Shown here piece by piece: positions 34,184 through 42,805 of a stretch of 64,000 nucleotides of DNA; positions within the stretch are counted from its first letter, which is position 1; each line of letters starts with the position of its first letter. The DNA comes from Bradyrhizobium rifense (GTDB lineage Bacteria; Pseudomonadota; Alphaproteobacteria; Rhizobiales; Xanthobacteraceae): the NCBI RefSeq assembly GCF_008123425.1, contig NZ_VSSS01000067.1, positions 226,077 to 290,076 of the forward strand. Direction: 5' to 3'. The translations under genes and the position numbers were made by a program. The notes beneath the pieces are model-generated. The model was not told the DNA's origin. It did not search any database and saw nothing but the letters and a program-made list of their open reading frames with translations.

Positions 34184-36469
34184 TTACGCCTTCATCGCCC
34201 CCTTCACGGCTTCCGCCGTGATCGGCAAGCCCCGGACGCGGGCGCCGGATGCGTTGAAGATGGCGTTGCCGATGGCGGGCGCCACGACCGTCACCGCGGG
34301 CTCGCCGACGCCGGTGGCCTTCTCGCCATTGGCGATCACGGCGACCGCGACCTCCGGCATCTGGCTCATGCGCAAGGGCGTGTAGCCATCGAAGTTCGTT
34401 TGTTCGATGCCACCGTCCTTCAGCGTCGCCTTCTCGTACATCGCCAGCGACAGGCCCCACAACGCCGCGCCCTCGACCTGGGCACGGATGTTGTCGGGAT
34501 GCACCTGCGTGCCGACATCGGTTGCGACCGTGAGCTTCTTCACGGTCACTTCGCCCGACGGCGCGACGGCAACATGCGCGACGCAAGCGGTCCAGCTTGC
34601 GGTCGCACGTTCCTGCGACGACACGCAGGCCACGCCCATGCCTTCTCCCTTCGGGAGTTTCTTGGTGCCGTAGCCGGCGAGGCCCATCGCGGCGAGCAGC
34701 GTGTTGCGCAGCCGCTGCGCGCCGCCGTCGTTCTTGCCGGCACCGTCGAGCAACGAGATGCGGTATTGCGCCGGGTCCTTGCCGGCCGCAATCGCCACCT
34801 CGTCGATCATGCTTTCGACCGCCCAGAAGGTCCAACCCGGCGCCACCGAACGGAGCTGACCAGACGGGGTGGCGTTGTGCGCCATCTCGTTCTTGATCGC
34901 CCGCACGTGATGGTTGGGCACGGTGTAGAAGAAGTCCGATCCGTTCACCGTGAACGCATCGAGCGGCCCCTTCTTGTCGACCGAAGGCGACAGGAAGTCG
35001 GGAATGCCCCAGCGCTGCGTCGGCCAGGCCGAGACCACGTCGTGGCTGAGCGCGACAAGCTTGCCGTCGCCGTCCAGGCCGGCTTTCACTTTCTGGTAGG
35101 TGAGCGGACGCGAGAAATCCATCGTCATGTCGTTCTCGCGCGTATAGATCACCTTCACCGGCTTGCCGATGGCCTTGGCCGCCTGCACTGCCGGCACCAT
35201 CATGTCGGCATCGAGCCTGCGGCCGAAACCGCCGCCGAGCCACATCTGGTGCATCACCACGAACTTCGGATCGATCCCGGCCGCGCCGGCCGCAATCGCA
35301 CCGGAGCGCGTCCCGAACTGGTTGCCGGAATAGATGTGCAGGATGTCGCCCTTGAACTCCGCGGTGGCGTTCATCGGCTCCATCGGCGCGTGGATGTTGA
35401 TGCTGGTGGTGTATTCCGCCTCCAGCACCTTGGCCGCCGTGCCGAGGGCTGCTGCGGGATCACCGTCCTTGACGAAGAACTGGCCGGAATCGTCCAGCTT
35501 CTGGAGCCGCTTGGCTTCCTCGAGCAGCGACTCGCTCGACACCTTCGCATTCGGGCCGCCGTCATAGCTGACCTTCAGCGCCGCGGCCGCCTTCTTGGCG
35601 TTGGCATAGGTGTTGGCGACCGCAACCACCCAGCCGGTCGTGGTCTGGGTCTTGTCGTCGAGGGTGACGGCCTTGATGAAGCCCGGCACCTTCTTCGCAT
35701 CGCTGTCGTCGACCGATTTCACGGTCGCGCCGTAGCGCACCGGCGGCGTCACCACCGCGCCATAGGCCATGCCCGGAATCATCACGTCGATGCCGTATTT
35801 GGCCGTGCCGTTGGTCTTGGAGGGGATGTCGATCTGCGGCACCGACACACCGATCATGGTGTACTGATCCGGCGTCTTCAGCTTGATCGCCTTCAGCTCG
35901 TCGGGCGTGAAGGTCTTTGTCGCCTTGCCGCTCTTCACGACATCGGCGAACGACATCTGCTTCTTCGACTTCGCATGCACGATCATGGAATCGCGCACTG
36001 CGAGCTCGCCTGCCGGCACGCCCATCGCGGCGGCCGCACCGTCCGTCAACGCCATGCGTCCGGCGGCGCCCGCCCGGCTCATCGCGTCAAAGTTCATCAT
36101 GGTCGACCAACTGCCGCCGGTGATCTGCGCCCCCAGCACGGGGTCGTTGAATTTTGGATCGTTGGAGGCGAGGTTGACCCGCATGTCGCTCCACTTCGCG
36201 CCCAGCTCCTCGCAGACGATCTGCGCCATGGTGGAGGCGATGTGCTGTCCCATGTCGGCCTTGCCGCAGGTCACGGTGACCAGGCCATCGGGCGAGATCG
36301 CGTACCAGACGCTCGGCTCGAAATTGGCGGGAGCCGCAGCGAGTGCTTCACCGATGCCGGGCACGCCGGCATAGCCGAGCACGAGGCCGGTGGCGGCGGT
36401 GCCGACCAGGAAGGAACGGCGGCTGAGATCTGACGTCTCGGGTGTGACGTTTTTCACGTGCTGATTCAT
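34184..36469 (-). CDS. iorB: Molybdopterin-binding large subunit, isoquinoline 1-oxidoreductase/aldehyde oxidase type
   Basis: 761 residues. A twin-arginine signal (LSRRSFLVGTAATG, RR at 17-18) exports the folded enzyme. Motifs of the membrane-associated IorB branch include GKADMGQHIASTMAQIV, QMWLGGGFGRR, and GVGEPAVTVVAPAIGNAIF with the base Glu near the C-terminus. It oxidises an aldehyde or N-heterocycle with electrons passed to the 2Fe-2S subunit. Its ATG overlaps the small subunit's stop (ATGA). There is no gene for a FAD subunit, as is normal for this branch. Substrate unknown. Confidence 0.9.
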   Translation of the reverse strand: MNQHVKNVTPETSDLSRRSFLVGTAATGLVLGYAGVPGIGEALAAAPANFEPSVWYAISPDGLVTVTCGKADMGQHIASTMAQIVCEELGAKWSDMRVNLASNDPKFNDPVLGAQITGGSWSTMMNFDAMSRAGAAGRMALTDGAAAAMGVPAGELAVRDSMIVHAKSKKQMSFADVVKSGKATKTFTPDELKAIKLKTPDQYTMIGVSVPQIDIPSKTNGTAKYGIDVMIPGMAYGAVVTPPVRYGATVKSVDDSDAKKVPGFIKAVTLDDKTQTTTGWVVAVANTYANAKKAAAALKVSYDGGPNAKVSSESLLEEAKRLQKLDDSGQFFVKDGDPAAALGTAAKVLEAEYTTSINIHAPMEPMNATAEFKGDILHIYSGNQFGTRSGAIAAGAAGIDPKFVVMHQMWLGGGFGRRLDADMMVPAVQAAKAIGKPVKVIYTRENDMTMDFSRPLTYQKVKAGLDGDGKLVALSHDVVSAWPTQRWGIPDFLSPSVDKKGPLDAFTVNGSDFFYTVPNHHVRAIKNEMAHNATPSGQLRSVAPGWTFWAVESMIDEVAIAAGKDPAQYRISLLDGAGKNDGGAQRLRNTLLAAMGLAGYGTKKLPKGEGMGVACVSSQERATASWTACVAHVAVAPSGEVTVKKLTVATDVGTQVHPDNIRAQVEGAALWGLSLAMYEKATLKDGGIEQTNFDGYTPLRMSQMPEVAVAVIANGEKATGVGEPAVTVVAPAIGNAIFNASGARVRGLPITAEAVKGAMKA

Positions 36470-36957
36470 GTGGGCCTCCGCTCGTTGCCGGCGGCGGATG
36501 CGGTGCGCATCTCGGTGGCGGCGCGCATGATTGCCTTCTGGATCCGCGAATAGGTCATGCAACGGCAGAGATTGCCGTCCATATGGGCCACGACCTCTTC
36601 CTTGGTCGGATTGGCGTTCTTCGCCAGCAGCGACGCCGCCTGCATGATCTGCCCGGACTGGCAGTAGCCGCATTGCGGCACCTGCTCGGCGACCCATGCC
36701 TTCTGCAGGGGGTGATCGCCCTTGGCGGAAAGACCTTCGATGGTGGTGATCTTCTTGCCGGCGACATCGCCGACCATGGTCTGGCACGAGCGTACGGCTT
36801 CGCCGTTGACGTGCACGGTGCAGGCACCGCACAGCCCGGCACCGCAGCCGAATTTCGTGCCGGTCATCTGCAATTGTTCGCGGATGGCCCAAAGGAGCGG
36901 CGTGTCGTTTGCCGCATCCACGGACATACTCCGCCCGTTGATGGTGAGCGTTGGCAT
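36466..36957 (-). CDS. iorA: 2Fe-2S small subunit of molybdenum hydroxylase
   Basis: 163 residues. A plant-type [2Fe-2S] cluster is set by Cys38, Cys43, Cys46 and Cys58 (GCGAGLCGACT), and a second, all-helical cluster by Cys96, Cys99, Cys131 and Cys133 (CGYCQSGQ, CRC). It relays electrons from the molybdenum subunit encoded immediately downstream and travels with it through the Tat system. The start at 36957 has GGGAAG before it; the frame is open a little further up without a ribosome site. Confidence 0.93.
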   Translation of the reverse strand: MPTLTINGRSMSVDAANDTPLLWAIREQLQMTGTKFGCGAGLCGACTVHVNGEAVRSCQTMVGDVAGKKITTIEGLSAKGDHPLQKAWVAEQVPQCGYCQSGQIMQAASLLAKNANPTKEEVVAHMDGNLCRCMTYSRIQKAIMRAATEMRTASAAGNERRPT

Positions 36958-37255
36958 AGGCGTCTTCCCTTGCCGGTGCAATGAAGCCGCTTACGGCGGC
37001 AACTTGTATAGCGGACGCCCACCGGGTCGGCGGCCGCCTTGCGCGCGAGAATGATCGGGTTCGCGCGCAGAGGCAAATGCAATTTGGAATCGATCGAGAC
37101 TGATTGTTGTGCGTTGCGATAGCAGCGCTGATGTTAGCGACTGGACACAACAAGCGGTGCGTTCGGCATGCATGCTATCGCGACCGCGACGGTTTCCTCT
37201 GAGTAACCACGCGGGCTAGGATGAATGAGAAGCTAGAAAAACAAGGGCGGAAGCA

Positions 37256-38020
37256 ATGCCAAGGATCGATCGGGACGGCGTCGGGATCCATTATGAAGTG
37301 CATGGCGATGGACCGCCGCTGCTGCTCACCCACGGCTATTCGTCGACCTCGGCGATGTGGCATGGGCAGGTCGATGCACTTTCACAGGACTACAAGCTGA
37401 TCCTGTGGGACATGCGTGGCCACGGCCAGTCCGACTATCCCGATGATCCCAAAGCCTACAGCGAAGCGCTGACCGTTGGCGACATGGCGGCGATCCTCGA
37501 TGCGGTCGGCGCCAAGCGCGCCGTCGTCGGCGGGCTCTCGCTTGGCGGCTACATGTCGCTTGCGTTCTACCGCGCCCATCCGCAAACCGCCCGCGCGCTG
37601 CTGATCATCGACACCGGCCCCGGCTTCAGGAAGGACGACGCGCGCGAGGCCTGGAATGCGCGCGCGCACGCCACTGCCGACAAGCTCGATCGTGAAGGGC
37701 TCGACGTGCTGAAGGCGGCGACGCGCGAGCGTGCCACCGCCAGCCATCGCAACGCCAAGGGCCTGGCGCTGGCCGCGCGCGGCATGCTGACCCAGCGCGA
37801 TGCCAAGGTGATGGAGCTGCTCCCCGACATCAAAGTGCCGGCGCTGATCGTGGTCGGTGCCGACGACACGCCGTTCCTGGCGGCGTCGGACTACATGGCA
37901 GCAAAGATCCCCGGCACACAAAAGGTCGTGATCCCCGCGGCCGGACACGCCGTCAACATCGATCAGCCCAAGGCTTTTGTTGACGCCGTGGTGCCTTTCC
38001 TGAAGAACTTGCCGGGATAG
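37256..38020 (+). CDS. Alpha/beta hydrolase
   Basis: 254 residues, cytoplasmic. The nucleophile elbow is GGLSLGG (Ser95), the acid is in VVGADDTPF and the His in PAAGHAVNIDQP. The oxyanion-hole HGYSS lies at 26-30. It belongs to the broad family of esterases, lactonases and haloperoxidases, and the substrate cannot be told. It is followed by a short secreted protein gene on the same strand. Confidence 0.88.
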   Translation: MPRIDRDGVGIHYEVHGDGPPLLLTHGYSSTSAMWHGQVDALSQDYKLILWDMRGHGQSDYPDDPKAYSEALTVGDMAAILDAVGAKRAVVGGLSLGGYMSLAFYRAHPQTARALLIIDTGPGFRKDDAREAWNARAHATADKLDREGLDVLKAATRERATASHRNAKGLALAARGMLTQRDAKVMELLPDIKVPALIVVGADDTPFLAASDYMAAKIPGTQKVVIPAAGHAVNIDQPKAFVDAVVPFLKNLPG

Positions 38021-38034
38021 GCGGCGAGACAGGG

Positions 38035-38385
38035 ATGACGGCAATGAAGCGGGCAATCTTGGCTGCAGGCGCAGCGCTTCTCTCAATGGCAGCGTCGGTG
38101 CAGGCCGAGCCGTTCGGCACGGCGCCGCAGCGCCGTCCCTTCGTCGACACCTTGTCGAACAACACGCCTCTGGCGTTCGGGATGGATGCGGAGCAGACCG
38201 CGCACGTCCTCGGACAGCCCCTGCAATACGTCAAAGGGCGCCCCGGCAACGAGATCTATCTTGCGCTCCGCGACGTCGGCGGCAGCGGACTGATCCCTTA
38301 CCGCCACCGCCTGTTCCTGCAATTCCGTCATGGACGGCTGGCAGGATGGAAGGAAGATTATGGCGAGAACTGGATGTGGGAGTGA
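38035..38385 (+). CDS. Small secreted hypothetical protein
   Basis: 116 residues. A signal peptide ends near VQA-E (residue ~24). The mature part (AFGMDAEQTAHVLGQPLQYV, LRDVGGSGLIPYRHRLFLQF) has the pattern of small periplasmic SmpA/BamE-like domains, though the match is weak. It lies 14 bp after the hydrolase gene, so probably one transcript. The start could also be the ATG nine bases in. Confidence 0.65.
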   Translation: MTAMKRAILAAGAALLSMAASVQAEPFGTAPQRRPFVDTLSNNTPLAFGMDAEQTAHVLGQPLQYVKGRPGNEIYLALRDVGGSGLIPYRHRLFLQFRHGRLAGWKEDYGENWMWE

Positions 38386-38391
38386 AGTGTA

Positions 38392-38506
38392 TCTCCTCAT
38401 GGTGAGGAGCGCCGCAGGCGCGTCTCGAACCATGAAGGGCCCCGCTCTCGCATCTCGGCCTTTCATCCTTCGAGACGCGCGCAAGGGCGCGCTCCTCAGG
38501 ATGAGG
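38392..38506. repeat. Long inverted intergenic repeat (CCTCATGG...AGGATGAGG)
   Basis: TCCTCATGGTGAGGAGCGCC at the left and GGCGCGCTCCTCAGGATGAGG at the right pair over ~115 bp, with GCGCGTCTCGAA/TTCGAGACGCGC inside. This is a common Bradyrhizobium-style dispersed palindrome. Confidence 0.75.
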
Positions 38507-38550
38507 CGCGAAAGCGAATTTCAGATCGACAATCAAAAAGGACAACCCGC

Positions 38551-39222
38551 GTGGGACAAGACATCAAACTGACGGCGTCGGATAATTTCCAGCTCGGCGC
38601 CTATCGCGCTGATCCCTCGGGTGCGCCGAATGGCGCGGTGGTGGTGATCCAGGAGATTTTTGGCGTCAATCATCACATCCGTTCGGTCTGCGACCGCCTC
38701 GCAGGCGAAGGCTATGTCGCGATCGCGCCGTCGATCTTCGACCGCACCACGCCGGGCTTCCAGTCGGGCTATACGCCCGATGAAGTCGCGGCGGCGCGAA
38801 AATTCGTCGCCAATCCGGATTGGGAGGCGATGCTGCGCGACACCCAGGCTGCGATCGATGCGGTGAAGAGCGTCGGCCCGGTCGGCATCATCGGCTTCTG
38901 CCTCGGCGGCAGCGTCGCCTTTGTCGCGGCGACGCGGCTTAACGGCCTGACGGCCGCGATCGGCTATTACGGCGGCGCCGTCGTGCGCTTTGCGGACGAG
39001 AAGCCGAAGGTGCCGACGCAGCTGCATTTCGGCGAGAAGGATGCCGGTATTCCGTTGACGGATGTCGAGACCGTCAAGGCGAAGCGGCCCGATGTCGAGA
39101 TCTTCATCTATTCCGGCGCGCAGCACGGCTTCCATTGCGACGAGCGGCCGAGCTACGACAAGGCCAGCTCCGAGATCGCCTGGCCGCGCAGCCTGGCGTT
39201 TTTCGCGAAGCATTTGAAATGA
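38551..39222 (+). CDS. Dienelactone hydrolase family protein
   Basis: 223 residues, GTG start with AAAGGA ahead. The family's motifs are QEIFGVNHHIR (residues ~34-44) and the Cys nucleophile in GFCLGG (Cys117), with Asp in FGEKDAG and His in AQHGFHC. Members open lactone rings in aromatic catabolism or act as carboxymethylenebutenolidases. No aromatic-ring genes are nearby, so the physiological substrate is unclear. Confidence 0.88.
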   Translation: MGQDIKLTASDNFQLGAYRADPSGAPNGAVVVIQEIFGVNHHIRSVCDRLAGEGYVAIAPSIFDRTTPGFQSGYTPDEVAAARKFVANPDWEAMLRDTQAAIDAVKSVGPVGIIGFCLGGSVAFVAATRLNGLTAAIGYYGGAVVRFADEKPKVPTQLHFGEKDAGIPLTDVETVKAKRPDVEIFIYSGAQHGFHCDERPSYDKASSEIAWPRSLAFFAKHLK

Positions 39223-39321
39223 CGCGGTAGGCGTCATTCTTCAAGCAGGAATCGGGTGGCTGCAGCATGGCGCGCGGCGATAGAGCTGGCTGATCAAGCC
39301 AGGTCACGCCGGGAGAGCGTC

Positions 39322-39796
39322 ATGCAGCAGGCCAACACGAACCTCGTGATCCGCAATCCGTTCGGCGCCATGGACGTGCCGGAGCCCGGCAATTCCGAAG
39401 TCATGGACTATGCTGCAACCGCCCGGCTTGCCGGCGATGCCGCCGACGGCAATGCGGCGCATTGGGCGTCCATTCCCCCATCATCCGATCCGCTCGACGG
39501 CATCTGGGCGAACCGCTGGAACGGCGGCGCCGATCCGACCATCGCCGGCGATACGCCGGAGACATGGAAGCAGGGCCGCGCGGAGGTCCGCGTCATGGGC
39601 GAGCGGATCTATCTGCGGTTCGATTGGGATGACGGCCGACGGCACGGATTGATCGATGCGCGCCGCGAGGGCGGTAATCGCCTGGTCGGGAAGTACATCA
39701 ACCTGACCAATCATGCGGCCATGGGTCGGGCTCGTGGTCGATGCCACGCGCATCGACGGATGCTTTCCGAACGGGCGGCTCGATTTCAGGCGGTGA
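39322..39796 (+). pseudogene. Frameshifted hypothetical gene
   Basis: The frame from the ATG at 39322 (GGGAGAG upstream) codes ~130 residues ending in GGNRLVGKYINLTN, then loses sense near base 39715. One base out of step, in the frame that ends at 39796, the protein clearly resumes: WVGLVVDATRIDGCFPNGR and a stop. So one extra or two missing bases around 39710-39722 break it. If the first frame is read on, it runs 330 bases antisense through the next gene, which is not credible. Function unknown; soluble, Trp/Asp-rich. Confidence 0.6.
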
Positions 39797-39816
39797 ACGA
39801 CGCGAAGCGAGAGCGC

Positions 39817-40557
39817 CTAGAACCAGCGCTCGCCGACGAACACGGTGTCGCCGGGGCTGACGGGCGTGCCGAGCGGCACCACTGCGCGCATGGCGCCGCC
39901 GCCTTCCGTGTGCGTGACAGTCACCACGTCGCGCTTGGCGCGCGGCGAGAAACCACCGGCGATCGCGACAGCGCTCTCGACCGTCATGTTGGGCACGTAG
40001 GGGTATTGGCCGGGCGCTGCGACTTCGCCGAGGATGAAGAACGGGCGGTAGGACTCGATCTCCACGGCGACCGACGGCTCGCGGATGTAGCCGTTGCGCA
40101 GGCGCGCGGCGATTTCACCGGCTAGCCCTGCGGTGGTGCGGCCACGCGCCGGCACCGCGCCGATCAGCGGCATGGTGATGGAGCCGCCGGCATCGATGGC
40201 GTAACTGTTGGTGAGACCTTCCTGGCCATAGACCACGACGCGCAGCTTGTCGCCGGCATCGAGGTGATAGGAGGCGTCGTAGCGCACGGGTGCTGCCATC
40301 ATCGGCGCGGCATAGGCGACCGGCACCGGACCCGACGCAAAGGAATTGCTGAGCGCGGCAATGGCGCCGCCGCTGTTGGCAACGACGACCGGCTGCGGTG
40401 CGCTATAGGGCTGGCCATAGGCCATGGTGTCGAGATCGGGATGGGGCTGCAAATATGCGACGGGGCCGGCGGTCTGCATGCAGCCGCCCAGGGCCAGCGC
40501 GGCGGACGCTGCCAGGATCGACCATCGAAACGCGCGTGCAACCGGCACCGGAGCCAT
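39817..40557 (-). CDS. Polysaccharide export lipoprotein (Wza/BexD-like)
   Basis: 246 residues. The lipobox LALGGC puts the lipid on Cys26. Residues ~95-180 are the poly-export domain (YHLDAGDKLRVVVYGQEGLT, SITMPLIGAVPARGRT) and ~190-240 an SLBB-like domain with VEIESYRPFFILGEV and GQYPYVPN. It should form part of an outer-membrane channel for exopolysaccharide. No Wzc-type kinase or polymerase is beside it. Confidence 0.9.
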   Translation of the reverse strand: MAPVPVARAFRWSILAASAALALGGCMQTAGPVAYLQPHPDLDTMAYGQPYSAPQPVVVANSGGAIAALSNSFASGPVPVAYAAPMMAAPVRYDASYHLDAGDKLRVVVYGQEGLTNSYAIDAGGSITMPLIGAVPARGRTTAGLAGEIAARLRNGYIREPSVAVEIESYRPFFILGEVAAPGQYPYVPNMTVESAVAIAGGFSPRAKRDVVTVTHTEGGGAMRAVVPLGTPVSPGDTVFVGERWF

Positions 40558-40636
40558 CCCTCGGAACGAGACAGCTCAAGTGATGCACCTGTTATGGTTA
40601 ACAAAGGGTTGAGGGGGGGCCTTTTGCGACGGTCGC

Positions 40637-40912
40637 ACCCTCCCCTGGAGGGCAGGGCAATCGCATATGGAGTGCACGAGGCAGCGGCGTCGGCACTGGT
40701 GCTCCCTCTCCCGCTTGCGGGGGAGGGCTGGGGTGGGGGTTGTCTCCGCGTCGGGATTGTCGCGGATTGCGGAGAATGTCCCTGCGTTGCGAGAGCCCTC
40801 ACCCGCCGCGCTCTGCGAGCGCGTCGGCCTCTCCCGCAAGCGGGAGAGGCGGAGCAAGCCCGCACAATCTTCGTAAAACCCACATGCGATTCCCCTGCCC
40901 TCCAGGGGAGGG
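40637..40912. repeat. Composite nested palindromic element
   Basis: Outer arms: ACCCTCCCCTGGAGGGCAGG at the left (40637 on) and CCTGCCCTCCAGGGGAGGGT at the right (ending 40912) are exact inverted copies, continued by similar ATCGCAT/ATGCGAT tails. Inside lies a second palindromic unit with CTCTCCCGCTTGCGGG and CCCGCAAGCGGGAGAG around 40705-40850. It encodes nothing; the inner unit recurs at 51605-51762. Confidence 0.8.
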
Positions 40913-40928
40913 TAAAAAAGAGTCGTAC

Positions 40929-41585
40929 TTACGCGCTCACACCAACACCGATCGGGCACGACACGCCGGTGCCACCGAGGCCGCAATAGCCGGCGGGGTT
41001 CTTCGCCAGATATTGCTGATGATAGTCCTCGGCGAAATAGAATGGGCCGGCCGGCGCGATCTCTGTGGTGATGGCACCGAGACCCTTCGCGCTGAGCGCC
41101 TTCTGATAGAGCGCCTTCGACGCGTCGGCCGCTTTCTTCTGCGCGTCGGAGGTCGTGTAGATCGCGCTTCGGTACTGCGTGCCGACGTCGTTGCCCTGGC
41201 GCATGCCCTGCGTCGGATTGTGGCTCTCCCAGAACGTCTTCAGGAGCTTCTCGAAAGGGATCTTCTTCGGATCGAACACGACCAGCACCACTTCGGTGTG
41301 GCCGGTGCGTCCCGAACAGGTCTCTTCATAGGTCGGGTTCGGCGTGTGACCGCCGGCATAGCCGACCGCGGTGGTGTAAATGCCGTCGCCGAGCTCCCAG
41401 AATTTGCGCTCGGCGCCCCAGAAGCAGCCGAGCCCGAACACGGCCTGCTCGAGGCCTGCGGGATAAGGCGGCGCCAGCTTCGCGCCGTTGACGAAATGGA
41501 TGCTCGCGGTCGGAATCGGTTGCGCGCGGCCGGGCAGCGCGTCAGCTGTGCTCGGCAGTGCGGTGGTCTTGCGCATGAACAGCAT
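40929..41585 (-). CDS. msrA: Peptide methionine (S)-S-oxide reductase
   Basis: 218 residues. The catalytic Cys54 lies in GLGCFWGAE, with GYAGGHTPNPTYEE and the family's central segment WESHNPTQGMRQGNDVGTQYRS. Recycling cysteines are in GYCGLGGTGVSC near the C-terminus. It repairs oxidised methionine with thioredoxin. An N-terminal extension of ~45 residues precedes the core but is not a typical signal peptide, so the enzyme is probably cytoplasmic. Confidence 0.95.
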   Translation of the reverse strand: MLFMRKTTALPSTADALPGRAQPIPTASIHFVNGAKLAPPYPAGLEQAVFGLGCFWGAERKFWELGDGIYTTAVGYAGGHTPNPTYEETCSGRTGHTEVVLVVFDPKKIPFEKLLKTFWESHNPTQGMRQGNDVGTQYRSAIYTTSDAQKKAADASKALYQKALSAKGLGAITTEIAPAGPFYFAEDYHQQYLAKNPAGYCGLGGTGVSCPIGVGVSA

Positions 41586-41741
41586 GATCGGATCTCCGAA
41601 AAAACGAGCTGTCGCGCGCCTGAGCCAGGTGCTCGGGCGGCGTGCTCGCGATCGAGTGGGAATATAGGTCTTTACGCAGCAAGCGGCAGTGTTGTTACGC
41701 CGCGCCTCGTTTGCAGATCAATCCCGGCGGGAATTGAAAGA

Positions 41742-42059
41742 TCAATCCCGGGAATAGCCGATCAGCGGCTTGCGCGGGCGGAACAGGATCATCAGCAAAA
41801 TGCCGAGAAGGCCAAGGACGGCGAACACCGGCTGGTCCAGCACCAGGCGGATCACCGAGGTCCAGAGCCAGGGCGCCTTGGCCTCGACCCAGGTCCGGAA
41901 GGCCGACTGGCTGGCCTGGTTGATATCGTTCCAGAACTGGCCGAACCGGGTGAAGCGCAGGGTCTGGTCGGCCACCCAGCGGGCGCCGTCATAGACCATG
42001 AAGAAGAACCCGCCGGCCAGCAGCAACAGCCCAATCAGTCGGAAAAAGCCGCGGATCAT
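41742..42059 (-). CDS. Small membrane protein with two hydrophobic helices
   Basis: 105 residues: an N-terminal helix (FFRLIGLLLLAGGFFFMVYD), a ~45-residue loop rich in Trp and Arg, and a second helix (FAVLGLLGILLMILF) before a basic tail. Both ends are likely cytoplasmic. Function unknown. It lies divergent to rpsT across 390 bp. Confidence 0.72.
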   Translation of the reverse strand: MIRGFFRLIGLLLLAGGFFFMVYDGARWVADQTLRFTRFGQFWNDINQASQSAFRTWVEAKAPWLWTSVIRLVLDQPVFAVLGLLGILLMILFRPRKPLIGYSRD

Positions 42060-42204
42060 ACCCCACCCTCTCAGGCCATCCGATCGGACGACCCCAATAA
42101 ACGCCGTCAGCCAATAGCCGGGAGACGGCAGAAATTCAACCTCATCAGGGCGTTACGGCCCCCTTTGGCACGCTTCCAGGCCTGCTTTTCCAGCCCCTAA
42201 AGCG

Positions 42205-42233
42205 TTGACGGTGCCAAAGACCCCCTCTATAAG
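42205..42233 (+). promoter_or_regulatory. Strong sigma70-type promoter for rpsT
   Basis: TTGACG (42205-42210), 17-bp spacer, TATAAG (42228-42233). It predicts a transcript with about 205 bases of leader before the S20 start at 42448. The 42060-42447 interval holds no gene. Confidence 0.75.
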
Positions 42234-42447
42234 GGCGCCAACTGGCGGTGGGCGCAATCCTGCCGCCGCTGTTCTTTGAGCAGTTGCAGGCTCTTTTGAG
42301 CCTCAGAGATGGCCGCAAGGCTTATCGCTCATGTTCCGGGAACGGCCCAGCAACCGAACACCCTAAATCCGAGCGTCGATTCCGCGGTCAAGCTGCCGGC
42401 GCTACCCGACCAAGACGCGACCGGTACCCGCAAAGGACATTGAGACC

Positions 42448-42714
42448 ATGGCCAACACCACCTCCGCCAAGAAAGCGACGCGCAAGATCGCCCGCCGCAC
42501 CGCCGTCAACAAGTCGCGCCGCACCCAGATGCGCGGCAGCGTCCGCACCGTCGAGGAAGCCATCGCGACCGGCGACCGAGCCGCTGCCGTGAAGGCGCTG
42601 GCGGATGCCGAGCCCGCTCTGATGCGCGCCGCGCAGCGCAACATCATTCACAAGAACAACGCCAGCCGCAAAGTCTCGCGCCTCACCGCGCAGATCGCCA
42701 AGCTTGCCAAGTAA
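42448..42714 (+). CDS. rpsT: 30S ribosomal protein S20
   Basis: 88 residues. The sequence MANTTSAKKATRKIARRTAV with NKSRRTQMRGSVRTVEEAI and a C-terminal NASRKVSRLTAQIAKLAK is the standard bacterial S20, an all-helical 16S rRNA-binding protein of the 30S body. It stands alone, with its own promoter and a terminator directly after the stop. The long leader leaves room for translational autoregulation, as is known for S20 in E. coli. Confidence 0.97.
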   Translation: MANTTSAKKATRKIARRTAVNKSRRTQMRGSVRTVEEAIATGDRAAAVKALADAEPALMRAAQRNIIHKNNASRKVSRLTAQIAKLAK

Positions 42715-42780
42715 GTTTGCGACTTAAGTCTGTCGATCGTCTCATCCGATCGGCTGAAGCGAACATCGCGTTCGTCAATC

Positions 42781-42805
42781 AGCCCGGCTTCGCGCCGGGC
42801 TTTTT
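42781..42805 (+). terminator. Rho-independent terminator of rpsT
   Basis: AGCCCGGC-TTCGC-GCCGGGCT followed by TTTT, 66 bp after the S20 stop. Confidence 0.92.

Noticed and set aside
34160..36433. 757-codon plus-strand open frame
   Set aside because: Antisense shadow of the molybdenum-hydroxylase gene; high GC keeps the reverse frame open.
39797..40125. Continuation of the frameshifted gene to 40125
   Set aside because: Antisense to the polysaccharide export lipoprotein gene, with His/Arg/Asp-rich shadow composition.
40637..40912. CRISPR-like array
   Set aside because: The repeats are inverted palindromes with no regular direct repeat/spacer pattern and no cas genes; no CRISPR array was seen anywhere in the window.
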